A stretch of 64,000 bases of DNA. It comes from Bacillota bacterium. GTDB lineage: Bacteria > Bacillota > Limnochordia > DTU087 > JAAYGB01. Made by a program: the position numbers and the translations under genes. The stretch is taken from positions 62,001 through 126,000 of the forward strand of contig JAAYGB010000036.1 of assembly GCA_012727955.1 (NCBI GenBank), read 5' to 3'. A model generated the notes under the pieces. That model was not told where the DNA came from and ran no database searches. It saw only the letters and a program-made list of their open reading frames with translations. Positions 9,521-18,614 of this stretch are shown one piece after another (the first letter of the stretch is position 1; the number at the start of each line of letters is the position of its first letter).

Positions 9521-10678
9521 GTGGCAAAACGAGACTATTATGAAGTGCTAGGGGTAGATCGTTCTGCCGGCCCCGATGAAATTAAAAAGGCCTATCGGAG
9601 GTTGGCTCGTAAGTATCATCCCGACGTCAATCGAGATGATCCCGATGCTGAGGAGAAATTCAAAGAGGCCACAGAGGCCTATAAGGTGCTCAGTGATGAG
9701 CAAGCTAGAGCTAGATATGATCAGTTTGGCCATGCGGCCTTTGACAACAACGGTGCCGGTGGCGCCGGTGGTTTTGACTTTGGTGGCTTCGGTGGCTTTG
9801 ACGATTTGGGAGACATCTTCGACATGTTCTTTGGCGGCGGGATGGGAACTCGCCGGCAACGCAGCGGCCCCACCAGGGGTGCAGATCTGCGCTATGATTT
9901 GGAGATAGATTTCGTTGAAGCGGCCTTTGGTACCGAGGTAGATATTGAGGTTCCTAGAACCGAGACCTGTCCCCGCTGTCACGGCAATAAGGCGGAACCG
10001 GGCACTCCCATCGATACTTGTTCCCATTGCCATGGCACCGGTGAGATTCGAGCTGCACAGCAGACTGCCTTTGGGCAGTTTGTCAACGTTCGCCCCTGTC
10101 CCACCTGTCATGGTGAAGGTTCCACGGTACGGACCCCCTGTTCCGAGTGTCACGGCAACGGCAGGGTGCGGCGAACTCGGAAGATTCAAGTCAAGATTCC
10201 CGCGGGAATCGACGATGGCTATCGGATTCGAGTATCCGGTGAAGGGGAAGCTGGTACTCGAGGTGGCCCCAACGGAGACCTTTACGTTTTCGTTAGCGTC
10301 AGACCCCATGAGCTTTTTGAACGTCGAGGTAATGACATCTACCTAGAGGTGCCCATCAGTTTTGCCCAGGCAGCTTTGGGCGATGAGATAGAAGTTCCCA
10401 CTCTAGATGGGAAGGTAAAACTCAGAATTCCGGAAGGCACTCAAACAGGAACGTCCTTCCGTCTGCGGGGAAAGGGAATTCCCCACGTCCGGGGTTATGG
10501 TCGCGGAGACGAACATGTTCGGGTCAAGGTAGTTACCCCGAGAAACCTCTCGCCGAAACAGCGGGAGGCCGTTCGTAAGCTGGCAGAAAGCCTGGGCGAA
10601 GACGTCAAGGAACAGGAAAAGGGGTTCTTTGAGAAAATCAGGGATGCCTTTGACGGATTAGGGAGGCATGCCCATTGA
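9521..10678 (+). CDS. dnaJ: chaperone protein DnaJ (Hsp40)
   Basis: DnaK co-chaperone of about 385 residues. The J domain carries HPD ([13 protein letters not shown]), followed by a Gly/Phe-rich linker with GGFGGFDD. Four zinc-finger repeats are complete: [24 protein letters not shown] and CSECHGNG. The C-terminal client-binding domain follows. The GTG start at 9521 ([14 protein letters not shown]) is chosen because GGAAGGCGG ends about 8 bases upstream and upstream codons add nothing conserved. The stop overlaps the prmA start. Confidence 0.97.
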   Translation: MAKRDYYEVLGVDRSAGPDEIKKAYRRLARKYHPDVNRDDPDAEEKFKEATEAYKVLSDEQARARYDQFGHAAFDNNGAGGAGGFDFGGFGGFDDLGDIFDMFFGGGMGTRRQRSGPTRGADLRYDLEIDFVEAAFGTEVDIEVPRTETCPRCHGNKAEPGTPIDTCSHCHGTGEIRAAQQTAFGQFVNVRPCPTCHGEGSTVRTPCSECHGNGRVRRTRKIQVKIPAGIDDGYRIRVSGEGEAGTRGGPNGDLYVFVSVRPHELFERRGNDIYLEVPISFAQAALGDEIEVPTLDGKVKLRIPEGTQTGTSFRLRGKGIPHVRGYGRGDEHVRVKVVTPRNLSPKQREAVRKLAESLGEDVKEQEKGFFEKIRDAFDGLGRHAH

Positions 10679-11628
10679 AATGGGTAGAGGTATCGGTGCA
10701 CACAACGTCGGAAGCGTCGGATGCGGTGGCCAGCAAGCTGCTGTCTTACCAGGAATTGTGTGGAGACTATCCCGCGGGGGGAGTCTCCATCGAGGATTCC
10801 CAAGCCCTGGCCGCCAAGGCCAAGCGGTTGGTGTGGGATGAAGTAGTGGAGCTTCCCCAAGGGTTAGCAGACACCGGAGTGGTGGTGCGGGCCTACTTTC
10901 CACCGGCGGTGGTGACTCCGAGATGGTTGGAGGAGCTGCAGGCCTGGCTTGACCAACTGCCGGAATTTGGTCTCGACGCGGAAGGGACAAAATTAAAGCT
11001 CAAGGCGGTACAGACGGAGGATTGGGCCCATGCCTGGAAGGCCCACTTTCATCGGCAGGCCATCGGTAATAGGTTAGTGATCCTTCCTTCCTGGGAAGAA
11101 TATACTCCCGGTCCCCAAGAGTGTGTTATTACCTTGGATCCGGGAATGGCCTTTGGCACCGGTACCCATCCCACTACGGTATTGTGTCTTGAGGCCTTGG
11201 AACAATGGATCACCCCCGGGGATGTAGTCTTTGATGTCGGTACGGGATCGGGGATCTTGGCCATTGCCGCGGCTAAGCTGGGGGCAAGACAGGTTACCGC
11301 GGTGGACATTGATCCCGTCGCCGCTGAAGCGGCCCAAGCCAACGTCACTGGTAACGACGTTGCCGATATCGTTACAGTTCGGCAAGGGGTAGTTACCGAT
11401 ATTGCCGGCCAAGGGGATCTAGTCTTGGCGAATATCATCGCTAAGGTGATTATCGGGATTGCTCCAGAGCTGTATCACCGGGTCAAACCCGGGGGCATGC
11501 TGCTGGCCTCGGGAATTATCGCGGACAAAGAAGCGGCGGTGGTCGCAGCCCTAGTTGACGTGGGATTTACGATTATCCAGCGAACCACCAAAGAAGAATG
11601 GGTATGTTTGGCGGTCCGTCGCCCCTAA
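10675..11628 (+). CDS. prmA: ribosomal protein L11 methyltransferase PrmA
   Basis: SAM-dependent methyltransferase of 317 residues that modifies ribosomal protein L11. It contains [15 protein letters not shown], the SAM-binding motif [18 protein letters not shown] and NIIAKVI, all diagnostic of PrmA. The TTG start overlaps the dnaJ stop by 3 bases, with GGGAGG 8 bases upstream, so translation is coupled. dnaJ-prmA-rsmE is a conserved Bacillota arrangement. Confidence 0.95.
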   Translation: MKWVEVSVHTTSEASDAVASKLLSYQELCGDYPAGGVSIEDSQALAAKAKRLVWDEVVELPQGLADTGVVVRAYFPPAVVTPRWLEELQAWLDQLPEFGLDAEGTKLKLKAVQTEDWAHAWKAHFHRQAIGNRLVILPSWEEYTPGPQECVITLDPGMAFGTGTHPTTVLCLEALEQWITPGDVVFDVGTGSGILAIAAAKLGARQVTAVDIDPVAAEAAQANVTGNDVADIVTVRQGVVTDIAGQGDLVLANIIAKVIIGIAPELYHRVKPGGMLLASGIIADKEAAVVAALVDVGFTIIQRTTKEEWVCLAVRRP

Positions 11629-11645
11629 GGAGTCGAAGCTAACCG

Positions 11646-12404
11646 ATGCGATTTTTCGTTAGTCAAGACAACATCACCGAGGAGCAAGTGATTATCACCG
11701 GTGAGGATTTGAAACATATGAAGGTGTTGCGGTTGGAGCCCGGTGATATCATCGAGGTCTGTGACGGGCAAGGATGGGACTATTCCTGTCGCTTGCTGGA
11801 GATCACCGGAGATCGAGCTCTGGCCGCTATCGTCACTAAAGGGGAGAATCGGGCAGAGCCAAAGGTAAGAATTACCCTGTACCAGGGATTGCCCAAATCC
11901 GATAAGATGGATCTGATTGTCCAGAAGTGTACGGAAATTGGAGTGGCAAGAATCGTCCCGGTGACTACCCAGCGTACCGTTGTCCAACTGAACGCCAAAA
12001 AAGCGCAGCAGCGTCGGGAACGGTGGGAGCGGATCGCAACGGCTGCTGCCAAACAAAGCGGTCGGGGCAGAATCCCACAGGTGGGCCCGGTGATGTCCTG
12101 GCAGGCGGCCTTGACCGATGCCCAGGAGCTGCGAAGCCAAGTGGGCTCTGAGCGCTTTGGCGCGGTGATTCCCTACGAACTGGAGAATACAGTGTTTGTC
12201 GGGACGGTGTTTCGTCGGTGGCGGGAGCAGGCGGTTCTTGAGGTGGCGATTTTTATCGGGCCGGAGGGCGGCTTTGCCGAAGAGGAAGTGACCCAGGCCC
12301 AGGACATCGGAGCCCACAGCGTATCCTTGGGACCTAGGATTTTGCGAACGGAAACAGCGGGTTTGATTACCGCCGGATGCCTGTTGTATGAGATGGAACA
12401 ATAA
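11646..12404 (+). CDS. rsmE: 16S rRNA (uracil-1498-N3)-methyltransferase RsmE
   Basis: SPOUT-class methyltransferase of 252 residues. It has the N-terminal PUA-like region (HMKVLRLEPGDIIEVCDG) and the C-terminal trefoil-knot motifs IFIGPEGGFAEEEV and VSLGPRILRTETA, which mark RsmE. It directly follows prmA in the same operon. The start is ATG 11646; AAGGAG is 13 bases upstream, longer than usual. Confidence 0.95.
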   Translation: MRFFVSQDNITEEQVIITGEDLKHMKVLRLEPGDIIEVCDGQGWDYSCRLLEITGDRALAAIVTKGENRAEPKVRITLYQGLPKSDKMDLIVQKCTEIGVARIVPVTTQRTVVQLNAKKAQQRRERWERIATAAAKQSGRGRIPQVGPVMSWQAALTDAQELRSQVGSERFGAVIPYELENTVFVGTVFRRWREQAVLEVAIFIGPEGGFAEEEVTQAQDIGAHSVSLGPRILRTETAGLITAGCLLYEMEQ

Positions 12405-12444
12405 CTGAACCCGGGCCATTGGTTAGCCGGTGCAAAGGTAAGGT

Positions 12445-12981
12445 GTGATCCTGGTGAAGGTTGGACTGATTTCCGATACCCATATTCCCTATCGAGCTAG
12501 GCACTTACCGAAGGAGATTTTCACCCTCTTTTCTCAAGTGGACCTAATCTTGCACGCGGGTGATCTGCTGGAGCTGTCGGTAATTGGAGACCTGTCGGTT
12601 TTGGCCCCGGTGGAGGCCGTGGCGGGAAACGTCGATTCCTTCGAAGTCAGAGCCAAATTGCCCCGGCGGCGATTACTACAACTGGAGGACGCAGCCGTGG
12701 GCCTAATCCACGGTGATGGCTCCGGTTACGACACTCCCGGACGGGCCTTGCGAGCCTTTCCCGATGCGGACTGTGTAGTTTTTGGGCATTCCCACCGCCC
12801 GATGATTGAGATCAGAGGCGGCAAGCTGTTGGTCAATCCCGGTTCTGCCTGTGATCCTCGGACGATGCCGGAACCCACCGTCGGTTTCTTATATATTGAG
12901 GCCGACGGGATGCGGGCTGAGATTGTGGGACTTCATTCTGGCCAGGTGACCCAAGGTCCATGGCATAAATATGGTGGTTAA
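12445..12981 (+). CDS. YfcE/MJ0936-family metallophosphoesterase
   Basis: Calcineurin-like phosphodiesterase of 178 residues. The di-metal ligands are visible: SDTH near residue 11, HAGD near 40, GNVDS near 61, then IHGD, and GHSH toward the C terminus. The compact length matches the YfcE/MJ0936 group of phosphodiesterases, whose physiological substrate is generally unknown. GTG 12445 and GTG 12454 are both plausible starts, each with AAGG upstream. It lies between rsmE and mtaB and was probably recruited into the operon; a substrate cannot be assigned. Confidence 0.88.
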   Translation: MILVKVGLISDTHIPYRARHLPKEIFTLFSQVDLILHAGDLLELSVIGDLSVLAPVEAVAGNVDSFEVRAKLPRRRLLQLEDAAVGLIHGDGSGYDTPGRALRAFPDADCVVFGHSHRPMIEIRGGKLLVNPGSACDPRTMPEPTVGFLYIEADGMRAEIVGLHSGQVTQGPWHKYGG

Positions 12982-12984
12982 GAC

Positions 12985-14364
12985 ATGAAGCAAGAATTGA
13001 GCAGTCAACGGGTGGCCTTTTACACCCTAGGCTGCAAAGTAAACCAATATGATACCGAAGCAGTAGCGGAGCTCTTTGCCCGCGAGGGTTGGCAGATTGT
13101 AGAATTTTCCGAGCCCGCGGATGTATATATAATCAATACCTGTACCGTCACCAATATGGGCGATAGAAAATCCCGGCAGATTATTCGCCGGGCGGTGCGG
13201 CAAAATCCCGAGGCCGCGGTGGTGGTGATGGGATGCTATGCCCAGGTGGCCCCCGGGGAAGTGGCAGAGATTGAGGGCGTGGACTTGGTGGTCGGGACCA
13301 ATGAGCGAGGACGATTGGTGGATCTAGTTCGGGAGTTTACCACCAGCGGCAAGCGGCAGTTTGTTGTCAACGATATCTTTCAGACCATAGAGTTTGAAGA
13401 TCTGCCTATTACCCAGTTCAAGGGGAGAACCAGGGCAACGATTAAGATTCAAGAGGGCTGCAATGAGTTTTGTAGTTACTGCAAGATCCCCTATGCTCGG
13501 GGACGGAGTCGCTCTCGTCCCTTAGAATCCGTTGTGGCCGAGGTCAAACGCCTGGAGGCCGCGGGGTTTTCCGAGGTGGTTCTGACTGGAATTCACTTGG
13601 GAGCATATGGCCGGGATTTGGACGGGAAACTAGAGCTAGCCGATGTCCTGTCCGCGGTGGCCCAATCCACGGAGATCCCCCGTATTCGGATCAGTTCCAT
13701 TGATCCCCATGAAGTCACTCCTAGATTTATTCAGGTGATGGAGGAACACCCCAACATCTGTCGGCATCTGCATATCCCTCTTCAGGGGGGACACGACGAG
13801 ATTCTGCGAGCAATGCGCCGGCGATACACCCTCGCGGAGTATCAAAGAACAGTGGAGCAACTGCGAGAGGTATTTCCCGAGATTGCTCTGACCACCGATA
13901 TTATCGTGGGGTTTCCCGGGGAGACGGAGGATCAGTTCGCCTCCAGTCTGCAGTTCGTTGAGGCCATGGGCTTTAGTCGGTTACATGTCTTTCGGTACTC
14001 CCGCCGCTCAGGGACCCCGGCAGCCAAGCTAGCCAATCAGGTGTCGGTGGCTGAGAAACAGGAGCGCAGCCAGCGAATGCTGGAGTTGGGCCAGCGCCTG
14101 GCTCTGAGATATCACGAGGGATTCTTGCAGCGATCGTTGCCGGTGCTCTTTGAGGAGCCCGCGTCGGAGGAAACAGTGGCGGTGGCTGTGGGCTCTACTC
14201 CCACCCTTGCTCCCGATGAGCAGCTGTGGGAGGGCCTGACCGACAACTACATTCGGGTACTCGCGCCGGCAGCAGGGGATGTGTCGGGCCGGATCCTCCC
14301 GGTACGGCTTCAGGGCGCTTCGGAGGATCTGATGGTGGGGCAAATCGAGAAAAATAGCCAATAA
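12985..14364 (+). CDS. mtaB: tRNA (ct6A37) methylthiotransferase MtaB
   Basis: Radical SAM methylthiotransferase of 459 residues. The N-terminal UPF0004 domain has its three cluster cysteines (C17 in GCKVNQYD, C53 in NTCTVT, C84 in GCYAQ), and the radical SAM CxxxCxxC is C159, C163 and C166 in GCNEFCSYC. The TRAM-like C-terminal part carries the rest. GCKVNQYD and the position after dnaJ-prmA-rsmE favour MtaB over MiaB or RimO. It adds a 2-methylthio group to threonylcarbamoyladenosine-37 in tRNAs reading ANN codons. Confidence 0.95.
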   Translation: MKQELSSQRVAFYTLGCKVNQYDTEAVAELFAREGWQIVEFSEPADVYIINTCTVTNMGDRKSRQIIRRAVRQNPEAAVVVMGCYAQVAPGEVAEIEGVDLVVGTNERGRLVDLVREFTTSGKRQFVVNDIFQTIEFEDLPITQFKGRTRATIKIQEGCNEFCSYCKIPYARGRSRSRPLESVVAEVKRLEAAGFSEVVLTGIHLGAYGRDLDGKLELADVLSAVAQSTEIPRIRISSIDPHEVTPRFIQVMEEHPNICRHLHIPLQGGHDEILRAMRRRYTLAEYQRTVEQLREVFPEIALTTDIIVGFPGETEDQFASSLQFVEAMGFSRLHVFRYSRRSGTPAAKLANQVSVAEKQERSQRMLELGQRLALRYHEGFLQRSLPVLFEEPASEETVAVAVGSTPTLAPDEQLWEGLTDNYIRVLAPAAGDVSGRILPVRLQGASEDLMVGQIEKNSQ

Positions 14365-14444
14365 TTACCGATTTCCCGCAGGACAGAGTCCTTCGGTGGC
14401 GAATCTAAGTAGAGTAAGAGTCCGCCGGGGAGGAGGTGGAGTCG

Positions 14445-14789
14445 TTGTCGGAGTGCATTTTCTGTAAGATCTTGGCCAAAGAGATCCCAACTGAAGTGCT
14501 GTATGAGGACGATTTGGTGATGGCTTTTCCCGACGTATCGCCTCAGGCACCGGAACACATCCTCATTATACCCAAGAAGCATATTCCCTCCCTCGCCGAC
14601 CTGTCACCGGAAGACGAAGGGGTGATGGGACGCATCGTTAGTGTGGCTAATCGGCTGGCACAGGAGAAGGGATTTGCCCAAGAGGGATACCGGCTAGTGG
14701 CTAATTGTGGGAAGCAGGCAGGTCAAACGGTCTTCCACATCCATTTTCATCTGCTGGGTGGCAGGGACTTTGGTTGGCCACCGGGTTGA
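14445..14789 (+). CDS. HIT-family nucleotide hydrolase/transferase
   Basis: Protein of 114 residues with the histidine triad HIHFHLLGG near the C terminus and ECIFCKI at the N terminus, typical of the HinT/HIT branch that hydrolyses adenosine phosphoramidates. I chose TTG 14445 because AGGAGG ends 8 bases before it; GTG 14436 lies inside that ribosome binding site. A HIT gene between mtaB and rpsU is a common Bacillota arrangement. The physiological substrate is unknown. Confidence 0.92.
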   Translation: MSECIFCKILAKEIPTEVLYEDDLVMAFPDVSPQAPEHILIIPKKHIPSLADLSPEDEGVMGRIVSVANRLAQEKGFAQEGYRLVANCGKQAGQTVFHIHFHLLGGRDFGWPPG

Positions 14790-14817
14790 ACCGGGGATGG
14801 ATGTAGGGCCGAAGAGA

Positions 14818-14847
14818 TTGACACTGCTTAGACTTTCAGAGTATAAT
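14818..14847 (+). promoter_or_regulatory. sigma-A promoter of rpsU
   Basis: Perfect TTGACA (14818-14823) and perfect TATAAT (14842-14847) separated by 18 bases, about 110 bases upstream of rpsU. The strength suits a ribosomal protein gene. Confidence 0.88.
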
Positions 14848-14956
14848 CAACTCATATGTTTGTGGTGTTGTTCCTGTCAACTCAAGACTACAGATGTTTG
14901 GTTTGGCGTAGGCAGGAGTAGCCCCTCTAATGTAGGTGTTGGAGGGAGGGAGATGG

Positions 14957-15148
14957 ATGCCGGAGGTTCGGGTTGGTAAAGACGAATCCCTCGATCGCGC
15001 TCTACGCCGTTTCAAGCAGCAATGTCGTCGCAGCGGCGTTCTTAGAGATGCTCGCAAGCATGAGGTCTATGAGAAGCCTAGTGTCAGACGCAAGAAAAAG
15101 TCTGAGGCTGCTCGCAGAAGAGCAAGCAGAGCTAGAAGATTTGGTTAA
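14957..15148 (+). CDS. rpsU: 30S ribosomal protein S21
   Basis: Highly basic protein of 63 residues with the S21 features [17 protein letters not shown] and the C-terminal [15 protein letters not shown] 14957 follows GGAGGGAGGG by 6 bases; an in-frame GTG at 14936 would add seven residues across the ribosome binding site and is rejected. It has its own consensus promoter and a terminator, so it is a single-gene unit within the conserved cluster. The yqeY gene that follows rpsU in Bacillus is absent here. Confidence 0.97.
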   Translation: MPEVRVGKDESLDRALRRFKQQCRRSGVLRDARKHEVYEKPSVRRKKKSEAARRRASRARRFG

Positions 15149-15168
15149 AATCTGATACGAGAATAACT

Positions 15169-15197
15169 AACCCACCGCCTTGGTTGCGGTGGGTTTT
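15169..15197 (+). terminator. intrinsic terminator after rpsU
   Basis: Stem AACCCACCGC / GCGGTGGGTT with a 7-base loop, followed by TTTT, 20 bases after the rpsU stop. Confidence 0.85.
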
Positions 15198-15348
15198 GCG
15201 CGTATGGCCGAATCAGCCAGGAATTCTCGGGGCGAAGTTGAAGAGGTTGCATGAACCGAAGCGGATGGGGAAAGTAGGATAGTAGGAGAGGTGACAGGGT
15301 AGAACGCTGCGAAGGGAGGCGAAAAATCTGCGTCCAAGAGGATATCAA

Positions 15349-16641
15349 TTGTTGATCGCTGTCATAACACTGCTGGTATTGTTGTCTACCAACGCAGCCT
15401 TGGCTGGTCAGTTGGTCTATGGTTTGCGACTGGAGGGAACTATTGAGCCGGGGCTTGCGGCCTTTGTGAACCGCGGAATGACCGAGGCCCGACAGAACCA
15501 GGCTGCGGCCATCCTGATTGAATTAAACACCTTTGGTGGTCGGGTTGATGCCGCAACGGAGATTCGAGACTTGATCATGGCATCCCCGGTACCGGTAATT
15601 GCCTATGTGACGGAACGGGCCTGGTCCGCCGGGGCATTAATTGCTACTGCCTCACATCATCTCTACATGGCCCCCGGTAGCAGTATCGGCGCAGCAGAAC
15701 CCAGACCCGCGGAGGAAAAAACCGTTGCCGCCCTGCGTTCGGAATTTGTCGCTACTGCCCAGGGGCGGGATAGGGATCCCCAGATGGCTGCTGCTATGGT
15801 GGATAAGGATGTGGTCATCCCCGGTGTCGTGGAAGCCGGGAAAATCCTCAGCTTGCCTGCGAAGGACGCGGTGGAGTTTGGCTATGCCGATGGCTTAGCA
15901 ACCAGCCGCCGGGAGGTTTTGGCGGCGGTGGATTTAGCAGAAACCGACATCACCTGGGTTGAGCTGACCTGGGCTGAGCGGTTGGCCCGGTTTGTCACGG
16001 AGCCAACGGTCAGTTCCTTGCTTTTGACCATTGGCTTTTTGGGGATCTTATTGGAGCTTTTCACCGCGGGCTTTGGGCTAACGGGGATTATCGGGCTGAT
16101 TTCCCTGGGACTCTTCTTCGGTGGTCGGATCATCGCCGGCTTGGCCGGGGCCGAAGTGATTGTCCTGTTTGTCAGCGGTCTTGTGCTATTGGCCATTGAA
16201 CTGGGGGTGCCCGGCGGGGTCTTCGGAGTGGCAGGAATCCTGGCGATTATCACCAGTATCATCCTGAGCTACTCCAGTGCTAGGGCGGCAGCCTATTCTC
16301 TCACAGTAGCCGTCGTTCTCACAATTATCTTGTTCTGGTGGTTGTCTCGCTATTTTAAGAAGTCAAATACCTGGGGTAAATTGATTCTCAAGGCAGAGCA
16401 GACAAAGACCCAAGGGTATGTAGGAACCAAGGCGAACCCCGATCTTGTGGGTAAACAGGGAATCACCCTGACTGCCTGTCGCCCCGGGGGCACGGTTTTG
16501 ATTGACGATGTTCGTTATGATGCCATCACCCAAGGCGAATACCTTGGGGCCGATGTCCCGGTAGAAGTAATTGGTCGCTCCGGTGCTCAAGTTGTGATCC
16601 GCCAGATTCACCAGCCTACAGATGAAGGGAAGGGTGTTTAG
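15349..16641 (+). CDS. NfeD-family membrane protein with ClpP-like serine protease domain
   Basis: Protein of about 430 residues resembling the long NfeD (NfeD1b) class. It has a signal peptide, a ClpP-like domain with [27 protein letters not shown] (catalytic Ser in WSAGALI), four or five C-terminal transmembrane helices, then an OB-fold-like NfeD tail. These proteins associate with flotillins; floA follows with a one-base overlap. The start is doubtful. TTG 15349 has no ribosome binding site, while an in-frame CTG at 15328 lies 8 bases after GAAGGGAGG and would add RPRGYQL, giving a normal positively charged signal-peptide start. The protease substrate is unknown. Confidence 0.9.
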   Translation: MLIAVITLLVLLSTNAALAGQLVYGLRLEGTIEPGLAAFVNRGMTEARQNQAAAILIELNTFGGRVDAATEIRDLIMASPVPVIAYVTERAWSAGALIATASHHLYMAPGSSIGAAEPRPAEEKTVAALRSEFVATAQGRDRDPQMAAAMVDKDVVIPGVVEAGKILSLPAKDAVEFGYADGLATSRREVLAAVDLAETDITWVELTWAERLARFVTEPTVSSLLLTIGFLGILLELFTAGFGLTGIIGLISLGLFFGGRIIAGLAGAEVIVLFVSGLVLLAIELGVPGGVFGVAGILAIITSIILSYSSARAAAYSLTVAVVLTIILFWWLSRYFKKSNTWGKLILKAEQTKTQGYVGTKANPDLVGKQGITLTACRPGGTVLIDDVRYDAITQGEYLGADVPVEVIGRSGAQVVIRQIHQPTDEGKGV

Positions 16642-17645
16642 TGGAACTCTTTGCGTTTCTCCCCCTGATTGTGATTATCGTTGGCTTGTTGGTGTTGTTG
16701 AACTTTGTTCCCCTGGGCCTGTGGATTTCCGCCTTGGCCGCGGGAGTTAATATCAGTATCTTCAACTTGATTGGGATGCGTTTGCGGCGGGTACCGGCTA
16801 GGGCCATTGTCTTGCCTCTGATTAAGTCCACGAAGGCTGGCCTGCCCGATATCACCATCGACCGCCTAGAGGCCCATTACTTGGCCGGTGGTAACGTAGA
16901 CATTGTTGTCGATGCTCTGATTGCCGCCCAGCGAGCGGAAATTGACCTGGGCTTTGAGCGAGCCGCGGCCATTGATTTGGCTGGCAGGAATGTGCTTGAG
17001 GCCGTGCAAATGAGCGTCAACCCTCGAGTGATCGAAACTCCAGTGATCTCTGCCGTTGCCAAGGATGGCATCGAACTCAAGGCCAAGGCCCGGGTCACCG
17101 TCCGAGCCAACATCGATCGCTTGGTGGGTGGTGCCGGGGAGCCAACGATTATTGCCCGAGTTGGTGAGGGAGTTGTCACTACCGTTGGCTCTTCAGAGAG
17201 TCACAAGGATGTCTTGGAGAATCCAGACTTGATTTCCAAACGGATCCTGGAGAAGGGATTAGATGCCGGTACGGCCTTTGAGATTCTGTCTATTGACATT
17301 GCCGACGTTGATGTCGGGCGAAACATCGGCGCGAAATTGGAGATGGAACAGGCTGAGGCCGACAAGAATATCGCGCAGGCCAAGGCCGCCGAAAGGAGAT
17401 TTGCCGCCCAAGCCCGGGAACAGGAGATGAAGGCACGGGTGCAGGAAATGCGGGCGTTGGTGGTGGAATCCGAAGCCGAGGTTCCCAAGGCCCTAGCCCA
17501 GGCCCTTAAGGAAGGCAAGATGGGTGTGATGGATTACTACAGCCTACGGAACTTGCTAGCTGATACCGGGATGCGAGAAGCCATTTCCCGCAGTTCTGAT
17601 CCAGCCCACCAATCCGAGGGTGATGATGCCGGTAAGACCCGCTAA
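16641..17645 (+). CDS. floA: flotillin-like protein FloA
   Basis: Membrane-microdomain scaffold of 334 residues. It has an N-terminal hairpin-type membrane anchor (residues about 3-45), a PHB/SPFH-like domain, and an Ala/Glu-rich coiled-coil region ([20 protein letters not shown]) typical of the YqfA/FloA family. The GTG start overlaps the TAG of the nfeD gene by one base, so the two are translationally coupled, as in the Bacillus yqeZ-yqfA pair. FloA organises envelope and signalling proteins in functional microdomains. Confidence 0.95.
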   Translation: MELFAFLPLIVIIVGLLVLLNFVPLGLWISALAAGVNISIFNLIGMRLRRVPARAIVLPLIKSTKAGLPDITIDRLEAHYLAGGNVDIVVDALIAAQRAEIDLGFERAAAIDLAGRNVLEAVQMSVNPRVIETPVISAVAKDGIELKAKARVTVRANIDRLVGGAGEPTIIARVGEGVVTTVGSSESHKDVLENPDLISKRILEKGLDAGTAFEILSIDIADVDVGRNIGAKLEMEQAEADKNIAQAKAAERRFAAQAREQEMKARVQEMRALVVESEAEVPKALAQALKEGKMGVMDYYSLRNLLADTGMREAISRSSDPAHQSEGDDAGKTR

Positions 17646-17681
17646 GGGTTAACTGGCTCGGGAAGATAAGGAGATGGTGCC

Positions 17682-18203
17682 ATGGAAGGTTTATTCGGCC
17701 TTCTCGTCATTCTGTATCTAATCTGGTCGGTGGTGGGCGCGGTGCTGGACAAGGTCCGACAAGGTCCGGTATTGTCGGAACCCTTTCCTACCCAAGAGAC
17801 TACGGGGCAGGAAGAGGTAACGGTTTTCCCTCTAGAGGGTATCCCGTCTCCTGAAAGGCCAGAGTTCTCGGGCCTGCCTCAAGGGGCAGAACCGGAACCC
17901 GACCGGGCGGCTGAGCCGGAGGTAACGATGCCAGGGCCTGAACCAGTCCTGGAGCCGGTGATGACCCAGGAGGGACCCGAGGACTTTGGGTGGGAGGATG
18001 ACTGGACCGAGGAGGATGATTGGTCGGAGTTTGACGACCGGGAAACACTGCTTCCCTGGGAGGAGACCCGTGGTCGCCGGCAAGTACAGCAACAGGCCGC
18101 AGGGGGAAGGGTGCCTTTACCGGCTACCCCTTCACAGTGGCAGCGGGCCTTTGTCTTGGCAGAAATATTGGCGCCGCCCTTGAGTCGCCGCCGATACCGA
18201 TAG
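17682..18203 (+). CDS. unrecognised acidic single-pass membrane protein downstream of floA
   Basis: 173 residues that I cannot place in a family. Residues about 3-24 form one hydrophobic helix (GLFGLLVILYLIWSVVGAVL). A long Pro/Glu/Asp-rich, probably disordered stretch follows (many PEPxP and EDDWSEFDD-like segments). The protein ends in a short basic motif with FVLAEILAPPLSRRRYR that looks like a conserved interaction tail. ATG 17682 follows AAGGAGATGG with good spacing. It is last in the nfeD-floA unit and ends at a strong terminator. A partner of FloA/NfeD is the natural inference from position, but nothing in the sequence proves it. Confidence 0.8.
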   Translation: MEGLFGLLVILYLIWSVVGAVLDKVRQGPVLSEPFPTQETTGQEEVTVFPLEGIPSPERPEFSGLPQGAEPEPDRAAEPEVTMPGPEPVLEPVMTQEGPEDFGWEDDWTEEDDWSEFDDRETLLPWEETRGRRQVQQQAAGGRVPLPATPSQWQRAFVLAEILAPPLSRRRYR

Positions 18204-18213
18204 ATTTGACCCT

Positions 18214-18259
18214 AAGAAACAAGCAGGTCGCGCAGCGCGAGTGCTTGTTTCTTTCTTTT
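18214..18259 (+). terminator. intrinsic terminator after the nfeD-floA unit
   Basis: A 12-base perfect stem AAGAAACAAGCA / TGCTTGTTTCTT enclosing an inner TCGCG/CGCGA stem, followed by TCTTTT. Confidence 0.88.
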
Positions 18260-18317
18260 GTGCTGATTTATCCTGTCCCTGCATAGATTTGATAGCATGG
18301 AAGGGTGGGATGGCACG

Positions 18318-18614
18318 ATGATTCGACGGTTAATGCCGAAGGTATCGCGGCGGATAATCGATATGATAGAGATGCCTCGGGACGTCTTTTTGGGTCTACC
18401 TAAAATCACTGTGATTGGCTCGATGCAAATGGTGATCGAGAACCACAAGGGGGTCTTAGAGTACAATCCGGAGAGAATCAGGATCCGGTCAACCCAGGGC
18501 GAGGTATTGGTATCCGGCCGATACCTCAAGCTAGGGTCCATTGCCTCCAGCGAATTGGTCATCGACGGCAAGATTGATGGCATTGCCTTTAACGGCCAGG
18601 GGGGCGATGTGTAG
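18318..18614 (+). CDS. yqfC: sporulation protein YqfC
   Basis: Small protein of 98 residues, close to the 93 of Bacillus YqfC. It carries the YqfC/YabP-like fold signature ITVIGSMQMVIENHKGVLEYNPERI and ends in IDGIAFNGQ. In Bacillus it belongs to the mother-cell (sigma-E) sporulation programme. ATG 18318 follows GGTGGG by 8 bases; an in-frame ATG at 18297 would add seven non-conserved residues. It overlaps yqfD by one base. A weak sigma-E-like -10 (CATAGATT, 18282-18289) is present, but I see no convincing -35. Confidence 0.9.
   Translation: MIRRLMPKVSRRIIDMIEMPRDVFLGLPKITVIGSMQMVIENHKGVLEYNPERIRIRSTQGEVLVSGRYLKLGSIASSELVIDGKIDGIAFNGQGGDV

Noticed and set aside
9548-10309. Long open frame (253 codons) antisense to dnaJ
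   Set aside because: Low-complexity Thr/Gly/Ser product produced by the opposite strand of dnaJ zinc-finger and Gly-rich sequence.
11625-12419. Long open frame (264 codons) antisense to rsmE
   Set aside because: No recognisable domains, and it overlaps a clear RsmE gene completely.
18261-18296. Sigma-E-type promoter before yqfC
   Set aside because: A -10-like CATAGATT is present, but no matching -35 at 13-15 bases; too weak to list as a feature, although yqfC-yqfD are expected to be sporulation-controlled.
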